NCBI GenBank assembly: GCA_965250245.1
Contig: OZ252296.1
Span: 4,650,001 to 4,714,000 of the forward strand
Direction of reading: 5' to 3'
DNA: 64,000 nucleotides
Source of the DNA: JABDIP01 sp965250245
GTDB taxonomy: Bacteria > Pseudomonadota > Alphaproteobacteria > DSM-16000 > Inquilinaceae
Position numbers and translations under genes: made by a program. The notes below the pieces were generated by a model, which saw only the letters and a list, made by a program, of their open reading frames with translations, had not been told where the DNA came from and made no database searches. Shown here piece after piece: positions 51,556 to 59,102 of the stretch. Positions within the stretch are counted from its first letter, which is position 1; every line of letters begins with the position of its first letter.

Positions 51556-52398
51556 ATGACCGACAGCCAATTGCAGCAGACCATCGAGCAGGCCTGGGAG
51601 GAGCGTGACGGCATCTCCATCACCACCGGCGGCGCGGTGCGCGAGGCGGTGCAGGCGGCCCTGGACGGGCTGGATGAGGGACGGCTGCGCGTCGCCGAGC
51701 AGACCGCCGACGGCTGGGTGGTGCATCAATGGCTGAAGAAGGCGGTGCTGCTCAGCTTCCGGCTGAACGACATGAAGGTCGTGTCTGGCGGGCCCGGCGG
51801 TGCGACCTGGTGGGACAAGGTGCCGTCGAAATTCGAGGGCTGGGGCGAGAACCGCTTCCGCGAGGCCGGATTCCGGGCGGTGCCGGACGCGGTCGTGCGC
51901 CACTCCGCCTATATCGCTCCGGGCGTGGTGCTGATGCCGAGCTTCGTCAATATCGGCGCCCGGGTCGACAGCGGCACCATGGTCGACACCTGGGCCACCG
52001 TCGGCTCTTGCGCCCAGATCGGCAAGAACGTGCACATCTCCGGCGGCGTGGGCATCGGCGGGGTGCTGGAGCCGCTGCAGGCGGGACCGGTCATCATCGA
52101 GGATGACTGCTTCATCGGCGCCCGCTCCGAGGTGGTCGAGGGCGTGGTGGTCGAGCGTGGATCGGTGATCTCCATGGGCGTGTTCATCGGCGCCTCCACC
52201 AAGATCGTCGACCGGGCGACCGGCGAGGTGCATTACGGCCGCGTGCCGGCCTATTCGGTGGTCGTGTCCGGCAGCCTGCCCGGCAAGCCGCTGCCCGACG
52301 GCGCGCCCGGCCCCGGCCTCTACTGCGCGGTGATCGTGAAGCAGGTCGACGAGCGGACCCGCTCCAAGACCTCGATCAACGAGCTGCTGCGGGACTGA
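51556..52398 (+). CDS. dapD: Tetrahydrodipicolinate N-succinyltransferase
   Basis: This 280-residue trimeric left-handed beta-helix enzyme acts in lysine and peptidoglycan precursor synthesis. The N-terminal helix domain is followed by hexapeptide repeats, visible in I-A-P-G-V-V-L-M-P-S-F-V-N-I-G-A-R-V-D-S-G-T-M-V and the V-G-I-G-G-V-L-E-P segment. The length is as expected. It is 8 nt upstream of dapE, which uses its downstream product after transamination. Confidence 0.97.
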   Translation: MTDSQLQQTIEQAWEERDGISITTGGAVREAVQAALDGLDEGRLRVAEQTADGWVVHQWLKKAVLLSFRLNDMKVVSGGPGGATWWDKVPSKFEGWGENRFREAGFRAVPDAVVRHSAYIAPGVVLMPSFVNIGARVDSGTMVDTWATVGSCAQIGKNVHISGGVGIGGVLEPLQAGPVIIEDDCFIGARSEVVEGVVVERGSVISMGVFIGASTKIVDRATGEVHYGRVPAYSVVVSGSLPGKPLPDGAPGPGLYCAVIVKQVDERTRSKTSINELLRD

Positions 52399-52406
52399 TC
52401 CTGCCC

Positions 52407-53570
52407 ATGGCGCAGATCGACCCGGTCGCCCTGACCCAGGCGCTGATCCGCTGCCCGAGCGTGACACCGGCCGATGCCGGCGCCCTGGACGAGGTACGGC
52501 TGGCGGCGGAGAGCCTGGGCTTCGCCTGCGAGCGGGTCACCTTCAGCGAGCCGGGCCATGCCGATATCGACAATCTCCATGCCCGGCTCGGCACCGGCGG
52601 ACCGAATTTCTGCTTCGCCGGGCATACCGATGTGGTGCCGGTCGGCGATGCCGGCGCCTGGCGCCACGACCCCTTCGCGGCGGTGATCGAGGACGGGCTG
52701 CTCTATGGCCGCGGTGCGGCCGACATGAAAAGCGCCATTGCCGCCTTCCTGGCCGGGGTCGAGCGCTTCCTCGAGCAGCGCGGCGACGGCTTCGGCGGTT
52801 CGATCAGCCTGCTGATCACCGGCGACGAGGAGGCGGATGCGGTCAACGGCACAGTCAAGCTGCTGGACTGGCTCGATGGGCGTGGCGAGACGCTGGACGC
52901 GGCGCTTGTCGGCGAGCCGACCAGCCCGGAAACGCTCGGCGACATGATCAAGATCGGCCGGCGTGGCAGCCTGTCCGGCTGGCTGACCGTCAACGGCATC
53001 CAGGGCCACACCGCCTATCCGCATCGCGCCGACAACCCGGCCAACCGGATCGCGACGATGCTGGCAGGGCTGACCGCGAAGCCCCTGGACGAGGGCAGCG
53101 CGCATTTCGGGCCGAGCAACCTGGAGATCACCACGATCGACATCGGCAACACGGCCAACAACGTGATCCCGGCCCGCGCCACGGCTGCCTTCAACATCCG
53201 CTTCAACGACCGGCACAGCGCCGCCAGCCTGGAAGAGTGGATCCGGAGCACCTTCGATGCCGTCGGCGGCGACTACGAGCTGACCCTACGCTGCAGCGGC
53301 GAAAGCTTCGTCACAGAGCCGGGCCCGCTAAGCGATGTGGTCGCCGGCGCGGTGGAACGGGTCACCGGCGTCACGCCGGAGCTCAGCACCAGCGGCGGCA
53401 CGTCGGATGCCCGGTTCATCAAGGATTTCTGCCCGGTCGTCGAGTTCGGACTGGTGGGCCGGACCATCCACCAGGTTGACGAACACGTCGCGACAGCCGA
53501 TATCGAAAAATTAGCAGAGGTCTACGCCGCAGTTCTTCACGACTTCTTTTCCGTTGTGGAGTCAACCTGA
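52407..53570 (+). CDS. dapE: Succinyl-diaminopimelate desuccinylase
   Basis: This 387-residue zinc peptidase-family (M20) enzyme splits N-succinyl-L,L-diaminopimelate. Metal ligands are His in F-A-G-H-T-D-V-V-P, Asp in Y-G-R-G-A-A-D-M-K-S and Glu-Glu in I-T-G-D-E-E-A-D; the final His is in G-R-T-I-H-Q-V-D-E. The dimerisation region has N-N-V-I-P-A-R-A. It follows dapD closely and the two form an operon. Confidence 0.97.
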   Translation: MAQIDPVALTQALIRCPSVTPADAGALDEVRLAAESLGFACERVTFSEPGHADIDNLHARLGTGGPNFCFAGHTDVVPVGDAGAWRHDPFAAVIEDGLLYGRGAADMKSAIAAFLAGVERFLEQRGDGFGGSISLLITGDEEADAVNGTVKLLDWLDGRGETLDAALVGEPTSPETLGDMIKIGRRGSLSGWLTVNGIQGHTAYPHRADNPANRIATMLAGLTAKPLDEGSAHFGPSNLEITTIDIGNTANNVIPARATAAFNIRFNDRHSAASLEEWIRSTFDAVGGDYELTLRCSGESFVTEPGPLSDVVAGAVERVTGVTPELSTSGGTSDARFIKDFCPVVEFGLVGRTIHQVDEHVATADIEKLAEVYAAVLHDFFSVVEST

Positions 53571-53626
53571 TTGCTCTGAACCCCCGACCAGGATGACGCG
53601 CTACCGCGTCTGAATCCCGGTCCGAG

Positions 53627-54232
53627 ATGTCGAACGAGAGCGGATCGCAAGGCGTGATCAGGGTCAATGAAGTAGGAAGCGCGGTCTTCGGGGCCTACCG
53701 GCTGGCCTGCCGGGACCCGGGCGGCATGGCGTTCTTCGACCGCAGCCGCGAAGGCGCGATCAAGAGCTTCTACGCCGCCGGCCTGCTGGTCCCGTTCTAC
53801 CTGTTCCTGATCGTGACGCGCTGGTGGGAGGACCTTGACCGGCTGTCGCCGGCCTATGTCCTCACCATCGAGGTCCTGTACCTGGTCATCGCCTGGACGG
53901 CGTTCCCGGTGCTGATGATCGGCATCTGCAAGTGGATCGACCGTGAGAACCGCCTGTTCGATTTCATCGTCGCGGCGAACTGGGCCCATGTGCTGACGGT
54001 GGCCGTGCGGTTTCCGGTCATCTTCCTGCAGCGCTTCGAGCTGCTGCCCGAGCCGATCGTCGAACTGCTGATCCTGGTCGTGATGACGCTGGTGCTGGTC
54101 TACATGTGGTACGTGAAGAAGACGGCCCTGGACATCGGCGGCGGCATGGCGGCGGCATTGACCGGCGCCGATTTCATCCTGGGAGCCCTGATCCGGGATG
54201 TGAGCTATGCCATCATCGAGGGCAAGCTCTAG
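53627..54232 (+). CDS. Conserved-looking membrane protein of unknown function
   Basis: This 201-residue protein has four or five hydrophobic segments (about 48-65, 77-100, 113-135, 142-162 and a weaker one near 175-190). It opens with a short soluble part that includes A-Y-R-L-A-C-R-D-P-G-G. No family is recognised and there are no catalytic motifs. It follows dapE by 56 nt and may be co-transcribed with it. It converges with truA with a gap of only 15 nt. Confidence 0.6.
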   Translation: MSNESGSQGVIRVNEVGSAVFGAYRLACRDPGGMAFFDRSREGAIKSFYAAGLLVPFYLFLIVTRWWEDLDRLSPAYVLTIEVLYLVIAWTAFPVLMIGICKWIDRENRLFDFIVAANWAHVLTVAVRFPVIFLQRFELLPEPIVELLILVVMTLVLVYMWYVKKTALDIGGGMAAALTGADFILGALIRDVSYAIIEGKL

Positions 54233-54247
54233 GACCCGGCCCGCCGG

Positions 54248-54994
54248 TCATTCCTCCGGATAGCGCACCGATACCAGATAGAGCCCGTCGGCCGGCGCGG
54301 TCGGGCCGGCGGCCGAGCGGTCCTGCGCCTCCAGCGCCCGCGCCACGTCGGCGGCGCGCCACTTGCCCTCGCCGACCAGCTTCAGCGTACCGACCATGTT
54401 GCGGACCTGGTGATGCAGGAAGGAGCGCGCCTCCGCGAGGATCTCGATCTCCTCGCCGAGACGGCGGATGTCCAGCCGGTCGAGGGTCTTGACCGGCGAC
54501 TTCGCCTGACACTCGCTGGCACGGAAGCTGGTGAAGTCGTGATGGCCGGCCAGTTCCTGCGCCGCTGTGTGCATGGCCTCGGCATCCAGCGGCCGGATCA
54601 CCTGCCAGGCCCGCCCGGCATCCAGGGCCAGCGGCGCCCGCCGGTTGACGATGCGGTAGCGATAGGACCGGCCGGTCGCCGAGGTGCGGGCGTTGAAGTC
54701 GGGCGCGACGGCCCGCGCGTCCAGCACCGCCACCGGGTGCGGCTTGAGGTGATAGTTGACCGCGTCGCGCAGTGTGTCGGGCGCCGGGTCGCGCTCCAGG
54801 TCGACATGGGCCGCCTGGCCCAGCGCGTGGACCCCGGCATCGGTCCGCCCGGCACATTGCACACGCGCGGTCTCGCCGCCGAAGGCGTGGATCGCCTCCT
54901 CCACGGCCTGCTGGACCGAGGGGCCGTTGGCCTGACGCTGCCAGCCGACGAAGGGACGGCCGTCATACTCGATGATCAGCTTGTAGCGGGTCAC
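54248..54994 (-). CDS. truA: tRNA pseudouridine(38-40) synthase
   Basis: This 248-residue enzyme changes U38-40 in tRNA anticodon arms. The catalytic Asp is in C-A-G-R-T-D-A-G-V-H-A-L-G-Q. Other TruA features are Y-D-G-R-P-F-V-G-W-Q-R-Q and F-L-H-H-Q-V-R-N-M-V-G. It starts with GTG 54994, overlapping the fmt stop by 4 nt, and is the last gene of the def-fmt-truA operon. Confidence 0.97.
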   Translation of the reverse strand: MTRYKLIIEYDGRPFVGWQRQANGPSVQQAVEEAIHAFGGETARVQCAGRTDAGVHALGQAAHVDLERDPAPDTLRDAVNYHLKPHPVAVLDARAVAPDFNARTSATGRSYRYRIVNRRAPLALDAGRAWQVIRPLDAEAMHTAAQELAGHHDFTSFRASECQAKSPVKTLDRLDIRRLGEEIEILAEARSFLHHQVRNMVGTLKLVGEGKWRAADVARALEAQDRSAAGPTAPADGLYLVSVRYPEE

Positions 54995-55923
54995 AGCCGG
55001 CTGCCTTCGGGGATGGCGAAGCCGCGCAGCAGCGCCTCGGCATCCATCGGCGCCTTGCCCGGACGCTGCAGGCGGAGCAGACGCACCGCCCCGCCGGCCG
55101 CGCAGGCGACCGTCAGCCGGCCGTCAAGCACCGTGCCGGCTTCGCCCGCGCCGGGGGCGGCCTCGACCGCATGCACCTTCAACCGTTCGCCGGCGAATTC
55201 GAACCAGGCGCCCGGGCGCGGCGACAGGGCCCGGACCTGGCGGCCGACCCGGTCCGCGTCGGACCAGTCGATCCGGCCATCCTCCGGGCCGATCTTGGCC
55301 GCATAGGTCACGCCCTCCGCGGGCTGCGGCGTCGCCTCCAATTCCCCGGCGGCCGCCCGGGCCAGCGTCTCGACCACCAGCTCGGCTCCCAGCTCCGCGA
55401 GCCGGTCGTGCAACCCGGCGAGGGTCGTCCCATCGTCGATGGGTACGGCCCGGCGCAGCAGCATCGTGCCGGTGTCCAGCCCCTCATCCATCTGCATGAT
55501 CGTGACGCCGGTCTCCCGGTCGCCGGCCAGGATGGCCCGGTGGATCGGGGCGGCGCCGCGCCAGCGCGGCAGCAGCGAGGCGTGCACGTTCAGGCAGCCC
55601 AGGCGGGGGGCATCCAGCACCGGCTTGGGCAGGATCAGGCCATAGGCGACGACGATCGCGGCATCCAGGGAGAGCGCCGCGAAGGCGGCCTGCTCGTCCG
55701 CGCCCTTCAGCGAGGCCGGCGTGCGGACCTCAAGGCCCCGCGCATCGGCGACTTCATGGACCGGCGAACACCGTTCGCGATGGCCGCGGCCGGCCGGTCG
55801 TGGCGGCTGGGTATACACCGCCGCGATGTCGTGTCCGGCGTCGAGCAATGCCGCAAGGCTCGGCACGGCGAAGTCGGGGGTGCCCATGAAGGCCAGGCGC
55901 AGGGGGGATTCGGGGGCGGTCAT
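54991..55923 (-). CDS. fmt: Methionyl-tRNA formyltransferase
   Basis: This 310-residue enzyme formylates initiator Met-tRNA. It has F-M-G-T-P-D-F-A-V-P at the start and the active site L-N-V-H-A-S-L-L-P-R-W-R-G-A-A-P-I followed by G-V-T-I-M-Q-M-D-E-G-L-D-T-G. The C-terminal domain carries the RNA-binding region. I start at ATG 55923, shorter than an in-frame option 36 nt upstream. It lies 39 nt downstream of def, whose product removes the formyl group it adds. Confidence 0.97.
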   Translation of the reverse strand: MTAPESPLRLAFMGTPDFAVPSLAALLDAGHDIAAVYTQPPRPAGRGHRERCSPVHEVADARGLEVRTPASLKGADEQAAFAALSLDAAIVVAYGLILPKPVLDAPRLGCLNVHASLLPRWRGAAPIHRAILAGDRETGVTIMQMDEGLDTGTMLLRRAVPIDDGTTLAGLHDRLAELGAELVVETLARAAAGELEATPQPAEGVTYAAKIGPEDGRIDWSDADRVGRQVRALSPRPGAWFEFAGERLKVHAVEAAPGAGEAGTVLDGRLTVACAAGGAVRLLRLQRPGKAPMDAEALLRGFAIPEGSRL

Positions 55924-55962
55924 CGCCGCTGTTCTAGCGCAGATCGCCGGCTGCGGCACCGC

Positions 55963-56478
55963 TCAGGCGGCGTTCGCCTTCTTCATCTTGGTCAGCTTGC
56001 GCAGGATCATGCTGCGCTTCAGGGCCGACAGGTAGTCGACGAAGAGGATGCCGTTCAGGTGGTCGATCTCGTGCTGGATGCAGGTCGCCAGCAATTCCTT
56101 GGCGTGCAGCTCCTGCGGTGCGCCAGTCTCGTCGAGATAGCGGATCTTCGCCTCCGACGGCCGGGTCACCTCCGCGTAGTACTCCGGCAGGGAGAGGCAG
56201 CCCTCCTCATAGGTGAAGGTCTCGTCCGAGGTCCAGACCACCTCTGGATTGACCAGCCGCAGCGGGTTGCGCTCCTCGTCTTTGGCCGATACGTCGATCA
56301 CCACCACGCGCTCCAGCACGCCGATCTGCGGCGCCGCCAGGCCGATGCCCGGAGCGTCGTACATGGTCTCCAGCATGTCGTCCAACAGCGCGCGGATGCG
56401 GTCGTCGACCGCCTCGACCTTTGCCGCCTTCTTCCGCAGCACCGGGTCCGGCGCGATGATGATCTCCCGTATCGCCAT
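55963..56478 (-). CDS. def: Peptide deformylase
   Basis: This 171-residue metalloenzyme takes the formyl group from new proteins. All three motifs are intact: G-I-G-L-A-A-P-Q, E-G-C-L-S-L-P and Q-H-E-I-D-H-L-N-G, which give the Cys, two His and catalytic Glu. I start at ATG 56478, where M-A-I-R-E-I begins like known Def proteins. It is the first gene of def-fmt-truA and is divergent from rmuC. Confidence 0.98.
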   Translation of the reverse strand: MAIREIIIAPDPVLRKKAAKVEAVDDRIRALLDDMLETMYDAPGIGLAAPQIGVLERVVVIDVSAKDEERNPLRLVNPEVVWTSDETFTYEEGCLSLPEYYAEVTRPSEAKIRYLDETGAPQELHAKELLATCIQHEIDHLNGILFVDYLSALKRSMILRKLTKMKKANAA

Positions 56479-56641
56479 GCTGATCGCTTCGGTGTTCTCC
56501 GACTCCCGCGCCGACCGCGCGGGTTTTCCTGCCCATGCCGGTCTGGACATATGACCTGGCCCGGTTGCCGTCAAGCATCGCCGGTCGGCCCGGCAAATGC
56601 TACCGTTGCGAACGCGCGAATCGGAACGGATACGGAACGGA

Positions 56642-57850
56642 ATGGACCTCTCGATCATCGATCGGACAGAGCCCGCCGTGCTGGTGGCGCTCGGGATCGG
56701 GCTTGGGACGGCGGTCCTGCTGGCCCTGATCGTGACGATCATCGTGCTGGTCCGGCGCGCCGCCGCAACCGAGCGCGCCCTGGGCGACATGGGCGGGCAG
56801 GTGATGCAGCTCGCCGACACGGCGGCCCGCATGGGTGCCGGTCAGTCCGAGCTCACCGGACGTCTGCGCCAGATCGCCGAGCAGAGCGCCACCGCCCAGA
56901 CGCAGCTCGCCGAGCGGCTGCAGGCGCAGGAGCGGCAGATCTCCAAATCCCTGGAAGAGCGCCTGGCGGCGGTCAGCACCCGGGTGCATGAGAGCCTGGA
57001 GAAGAGCGCCAACCAGACCGCCACCACGATGGGCGATCTGAAGACCCGGCTGGCGATGATCGACGAGGCCCGCAAGACCATCGCGGAGCTGTCGACCGAG
57101 GTGGTCGGGCTGCAGGACATCCTGTCCAACAAGCAGTCCCGCGGGGTCTTCGGCGAGGTCCAGCTCATGGACATCGTCACCGGCATCCTTCCGCCCTCGG
57201 CCTATGAGTTTCAGGCGACCCTGGCCGGCGGGCGCCGGCCGGACTGCCTGCTGAAGCTGCCGAACCCGCCGGGCCCGATCGTCATCGACGCCAAGTTTCC
57301 GCTGGAGAGCTACCGCGCCCTCACGGCGGCCAAGGACGAGGCGGCGCGGGTGCAGGCGGCGCGCACCTTCACCAAGGATGTCAGCGTGCATGTCGCCAAC
57401 ATCGCCGATCGCTACATCGTGCCCGGCGAAACGGCGGAATCGGCGCTGATGTTCCTGCCCTCCGAAGCGGTCTACGCCGAGCTGCACGCCCGCTTCCCCA
57501 ACGTGGTGGAGGAATCCTATCGCCGCCGGGTGTGGATCGTCTCGCCGACGACCCTGATGGCGACGCTGAACACGGTGCGGGCAGTGCTGAAAGACGTGCA
57601 CATGCGTGAGCAGGCCGGGGTGATCCAGGCCGAGCTGCTGCACCTGCTGAAGGACGTCGAGCGGCTGGACGGCCGGGTGGAGAAGCTGCAGACCCATTTC
57701 GCCCAGGCCGACCGCGACATCCGCGACATCCGCATCTCCACCGACAAGGTGAAGCGGCGCGGCGAGAAGATCGACGGCCTGCAATTCGACGAGGCAACCG
57801 ACGCCGCGGAAGCGCTGCAACCGCCGCGTCCGAAGGTCGTCGGGGAATAG
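56642..57850 (+). CDS. rmuC: DNA recombination protein RmuC
   Basis: This 402-residue protein has an N-terminal transmembrane helix (about 13-33), a coiled coil (about 45-155) and a conserved C-terminal domain with a PD-(D/E)XK-like nuclease core: G-V-F-G-E-V-Q-L, D-C-L-L-K-L-P and V-I-D-A-K-F-P-L-E-S-Y. It is linked to limiting DNA rearrangements. I start at ATG 56642 rather than an ATG 45 nt upstream that would add a charged segment before the membrane helix. It is divergent from def. Confidence 0.93.
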   Translation: MDLSIIDRTEPAVLVALGIGLGTAVLLALIVTIIVLVRRAAATERALGDMGGQVMQLADTAARMGAGQSELTGRLRQIAEQSATAQTQLAERLQAQERQISKSLEERLAAVSTRVHESLEKSANQTATTMGDLKTRLAMIDEARKTIAELSTEVVGLQDILSNKQSRGVFGEVQLMDIVTGILPPSAYEFQATLAGGRRPDCLLKLPNPPGPIVIDAKFPLESYRALTAAKDEAARVQAARTFTKDVSVHVANIADRYIVPGETAESALMFLPSEAVYAELHARFPNVVEESYRRRVWIVSPTTLMATLNTVRAVLKDVHMREQAGVIQAELLHLLKDVERLDGRVEKLQTHFAQADRDIRDIRISTDKVKRRGEKIDGLQFDEATDAAEALQPPRPKVVGE

Positions 57851-57890
57851 GGTCTGGCAGGCTTCTGACAGAGTTCTGGCGGCCACCCTC

Positions 57891-58003
57891 GTCCTTCGAC
57901 AGGCTCAGGATGAGGGTGAGCATTTGCGAGGCATTTAGTATGCCACGAGAAACGCACCTCATCCTGAGCCTGTCGATCATCCTGAGCCTGTCGAAGGATG
58001 ACG
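57891..58003. repeat. Palindromic repeat with a duplicated right arm (TCATCCTGAGCCTGTCGA)
   Basis: The left arm 57891-57915 contains CCTTCGACAGGCTCAGGATG, and the right side contains its reverse complement. The right side has an 18-bp perfect tandem copy of TCATCCTGAGCCTGTCGA (57959-57976 and 57977-57994), so one arm has been duplicated. This is a recognisable intergenic palindrome of proteobacteria. It occupies most of the 187-bp gap between rmuC and the recR end. Confidence 0.85.
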
Positions 58004-58037
58004 TCTCGGCCAGAATTGGCGCTCTTTCAGCGAACGT

Positions 58038-58631
58038 CTACAGCGTCCGGCGCGACTTCAGCGCCGCCATCAGGGTTCCGTCGTCGAGATAGTCGAGCTC
58101 GCCGCCCACCGGCACGCCGTGGGCGAGGCGGGTGACCTTGACGCCGCAATTTGCCAGGCGGTCGGTGATGTAATGGGCGGTGGTCTGGCCGTCGACGGTG
58201 GCGTTGAGGGCCAGGATCACCTCCTCGATTTCCGGCGCCCGGGCGCGGTCGATCAGCGCCGGGATGTTCAGGTCTTCCGGTCCGACCCCGTCCAGGGCGG
58301 ACAGGGTGCCGCCGAGGACGTGGTAGCGGCCGCGGAACGCCTTGGTGCGCTCCAGCGCCCAGAGGTCGGAGACCTGCTCGACGACGCAGAGGGTCGATCC
58401 GTCGCGGCCGGCATCGGCGCAGATCGCGCAGGGATCGCTGGTGTCGAGATTGCCGCAGATCGAGCAGGCGCGGATGGCATCGGCGGCCTCGGACAGGGCG
58501 GTCGCCAACGGCTCCATCACCGTGTCGCGATGGTCGAGCAGGTAGAGGGTGACCCGCCGCGCCGAGCGCGGGCCGAGCCCCGGCAGCTTGGCCAGGAGCT
58601 GGATCAGCTTCTCGATTTCCGGGCCGATCAT
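58038..58631 (-). CDS. recR: Recombination protein RecR
   Basis: This 197-residue DNA-binding protein works with RecO and RecF in gap repair. It has an N-terminal helix-hairpin-helix (L-P-G-L-G-P-R-S-A-R-R), the four-cysteine zinc finger C-S-I-C-G-N-x-x-x-S-D-P-C-A-I-C, the Toprim domain with the E in V-V-E-Q-V-S-D-L and the Walker-like end. It belongs to the dnaX-ybaB-recR set, separated from ybaB by a repeat. Confidence 0.97.
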   Translation of the reverse strand: MIGPEIEKLIQLLAKLPGLGPRSARRVTLYLLDHRDTVMEPLATALSEAADAIRACSICGNLDTSDPCAICADAGRDGSTLCVVEQVSDLWALERTKAFRGRYHVLGGTLSALDGVGPEDLNIPALIDRARAPEIEEVILALNATVDGQTTAHYITDRLANCGVKVTRLAHGVPVGGELDYLDDGTLMAALKSRRTL

Positions 58632-58648
58632 CAGCAGTCAGCCAAGCC

Positions 58649-58731
58649 CGTCATTGCGAGGAGCGCCAGCGACGCGGCAATCCACTGCCTGCCGTGAGAG
58701 TGGATCGCCACGCCTTCGGCTCGCGATGACG
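58649..58731. repeat. Imperfect inverted repeat of the CGTCATTGCGAGGAGCG type
   Basis: The left part starts CGTCATTGCGAG and runs to GCAATCCAC. The right part runs GTGGATCGCCACGCC to CTCGCGATGACG and is the inverted form of both ends, with a diverged middle. Repeats with CGTCATTGCGAGGAGCG are widespread between genes in bacteria. It lies between ybaB and recR inside what is normally a tight operon. Confidence 0.8.
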
Positions 58732-58775
58732 ATACGGATGGATTGGCTCGCGGAATTCGGCACTCGCTCGCGAAC

Positions 58776-59099
58776 TCAGAACGGCAGGCTCATGCCCGGC
58801 GGCAGGTTCAGGCCGCCCATCAGTTTGGAGGTCTCCTCCTGGACCATCGCCTCGACCTTGGTCTTGGCGTCACCGACGGCGGCGATCACCAGATCCTCCA
58901 GCACCTCGATATCGTTCGGATCGACCAGGCTCCTGTCGATCTTGAGGCCGCGCAGCTCACCCTTGCCGTTCATGGTCGCCTTGACCATGCCGGCGCCGGC
59001 CTCGCCAGCCACTTCCATCTCGGACAGGCGGTTCTGCATGTCGGCCATCTTGCCCTGCATCTCCTGGGCCTGCTTCATCATCTGGCTAAGGTTCTTCAT
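58776..59099 (-). CDS. ybaB: YbaB/EbfC family nucleoid-associated protein
   Basis: This 107-residue protein has the YbaB start M-K-N-L-S-Q-M-M-K-Q-A-Q-E-M-Q-G-K and the core strand/helix with V-K-A-T-M-N-G-K-G-E-L-R-G-L and D-P-N-D-I-E-V-L-E-D-L-V. It binds DNA as a dimer. It starts 3 nt after dnaX ends, and recR lies after it, so the three are one operon. Confidence 0.96.
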   Translation of the reverse strand: MKNLSQMMKQAQEMQGKMADMQNRLSEMEVAGEAGAGMVKATMNGKGELRGLKIDRSLVDPNDIEVLEDLVIAAVGDAKTKVEAMVQEETSKLMGGLNLPPGMSLPF

Positions 59100-59102
59100 C
59101 TC

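Noticed and set aside
53651..53664. FNR-like sequence GTGATCAGGGTCAA
   Set aside because: Two defined positions differ and it lies inside the coding region of the membrane protein gene.
53537..53989. A minus-strand gene overlapping dapE and the membrane protein
   Set aside because: It is antisense to two supported genes, has no ribosome site and no recognisable fold pattern.
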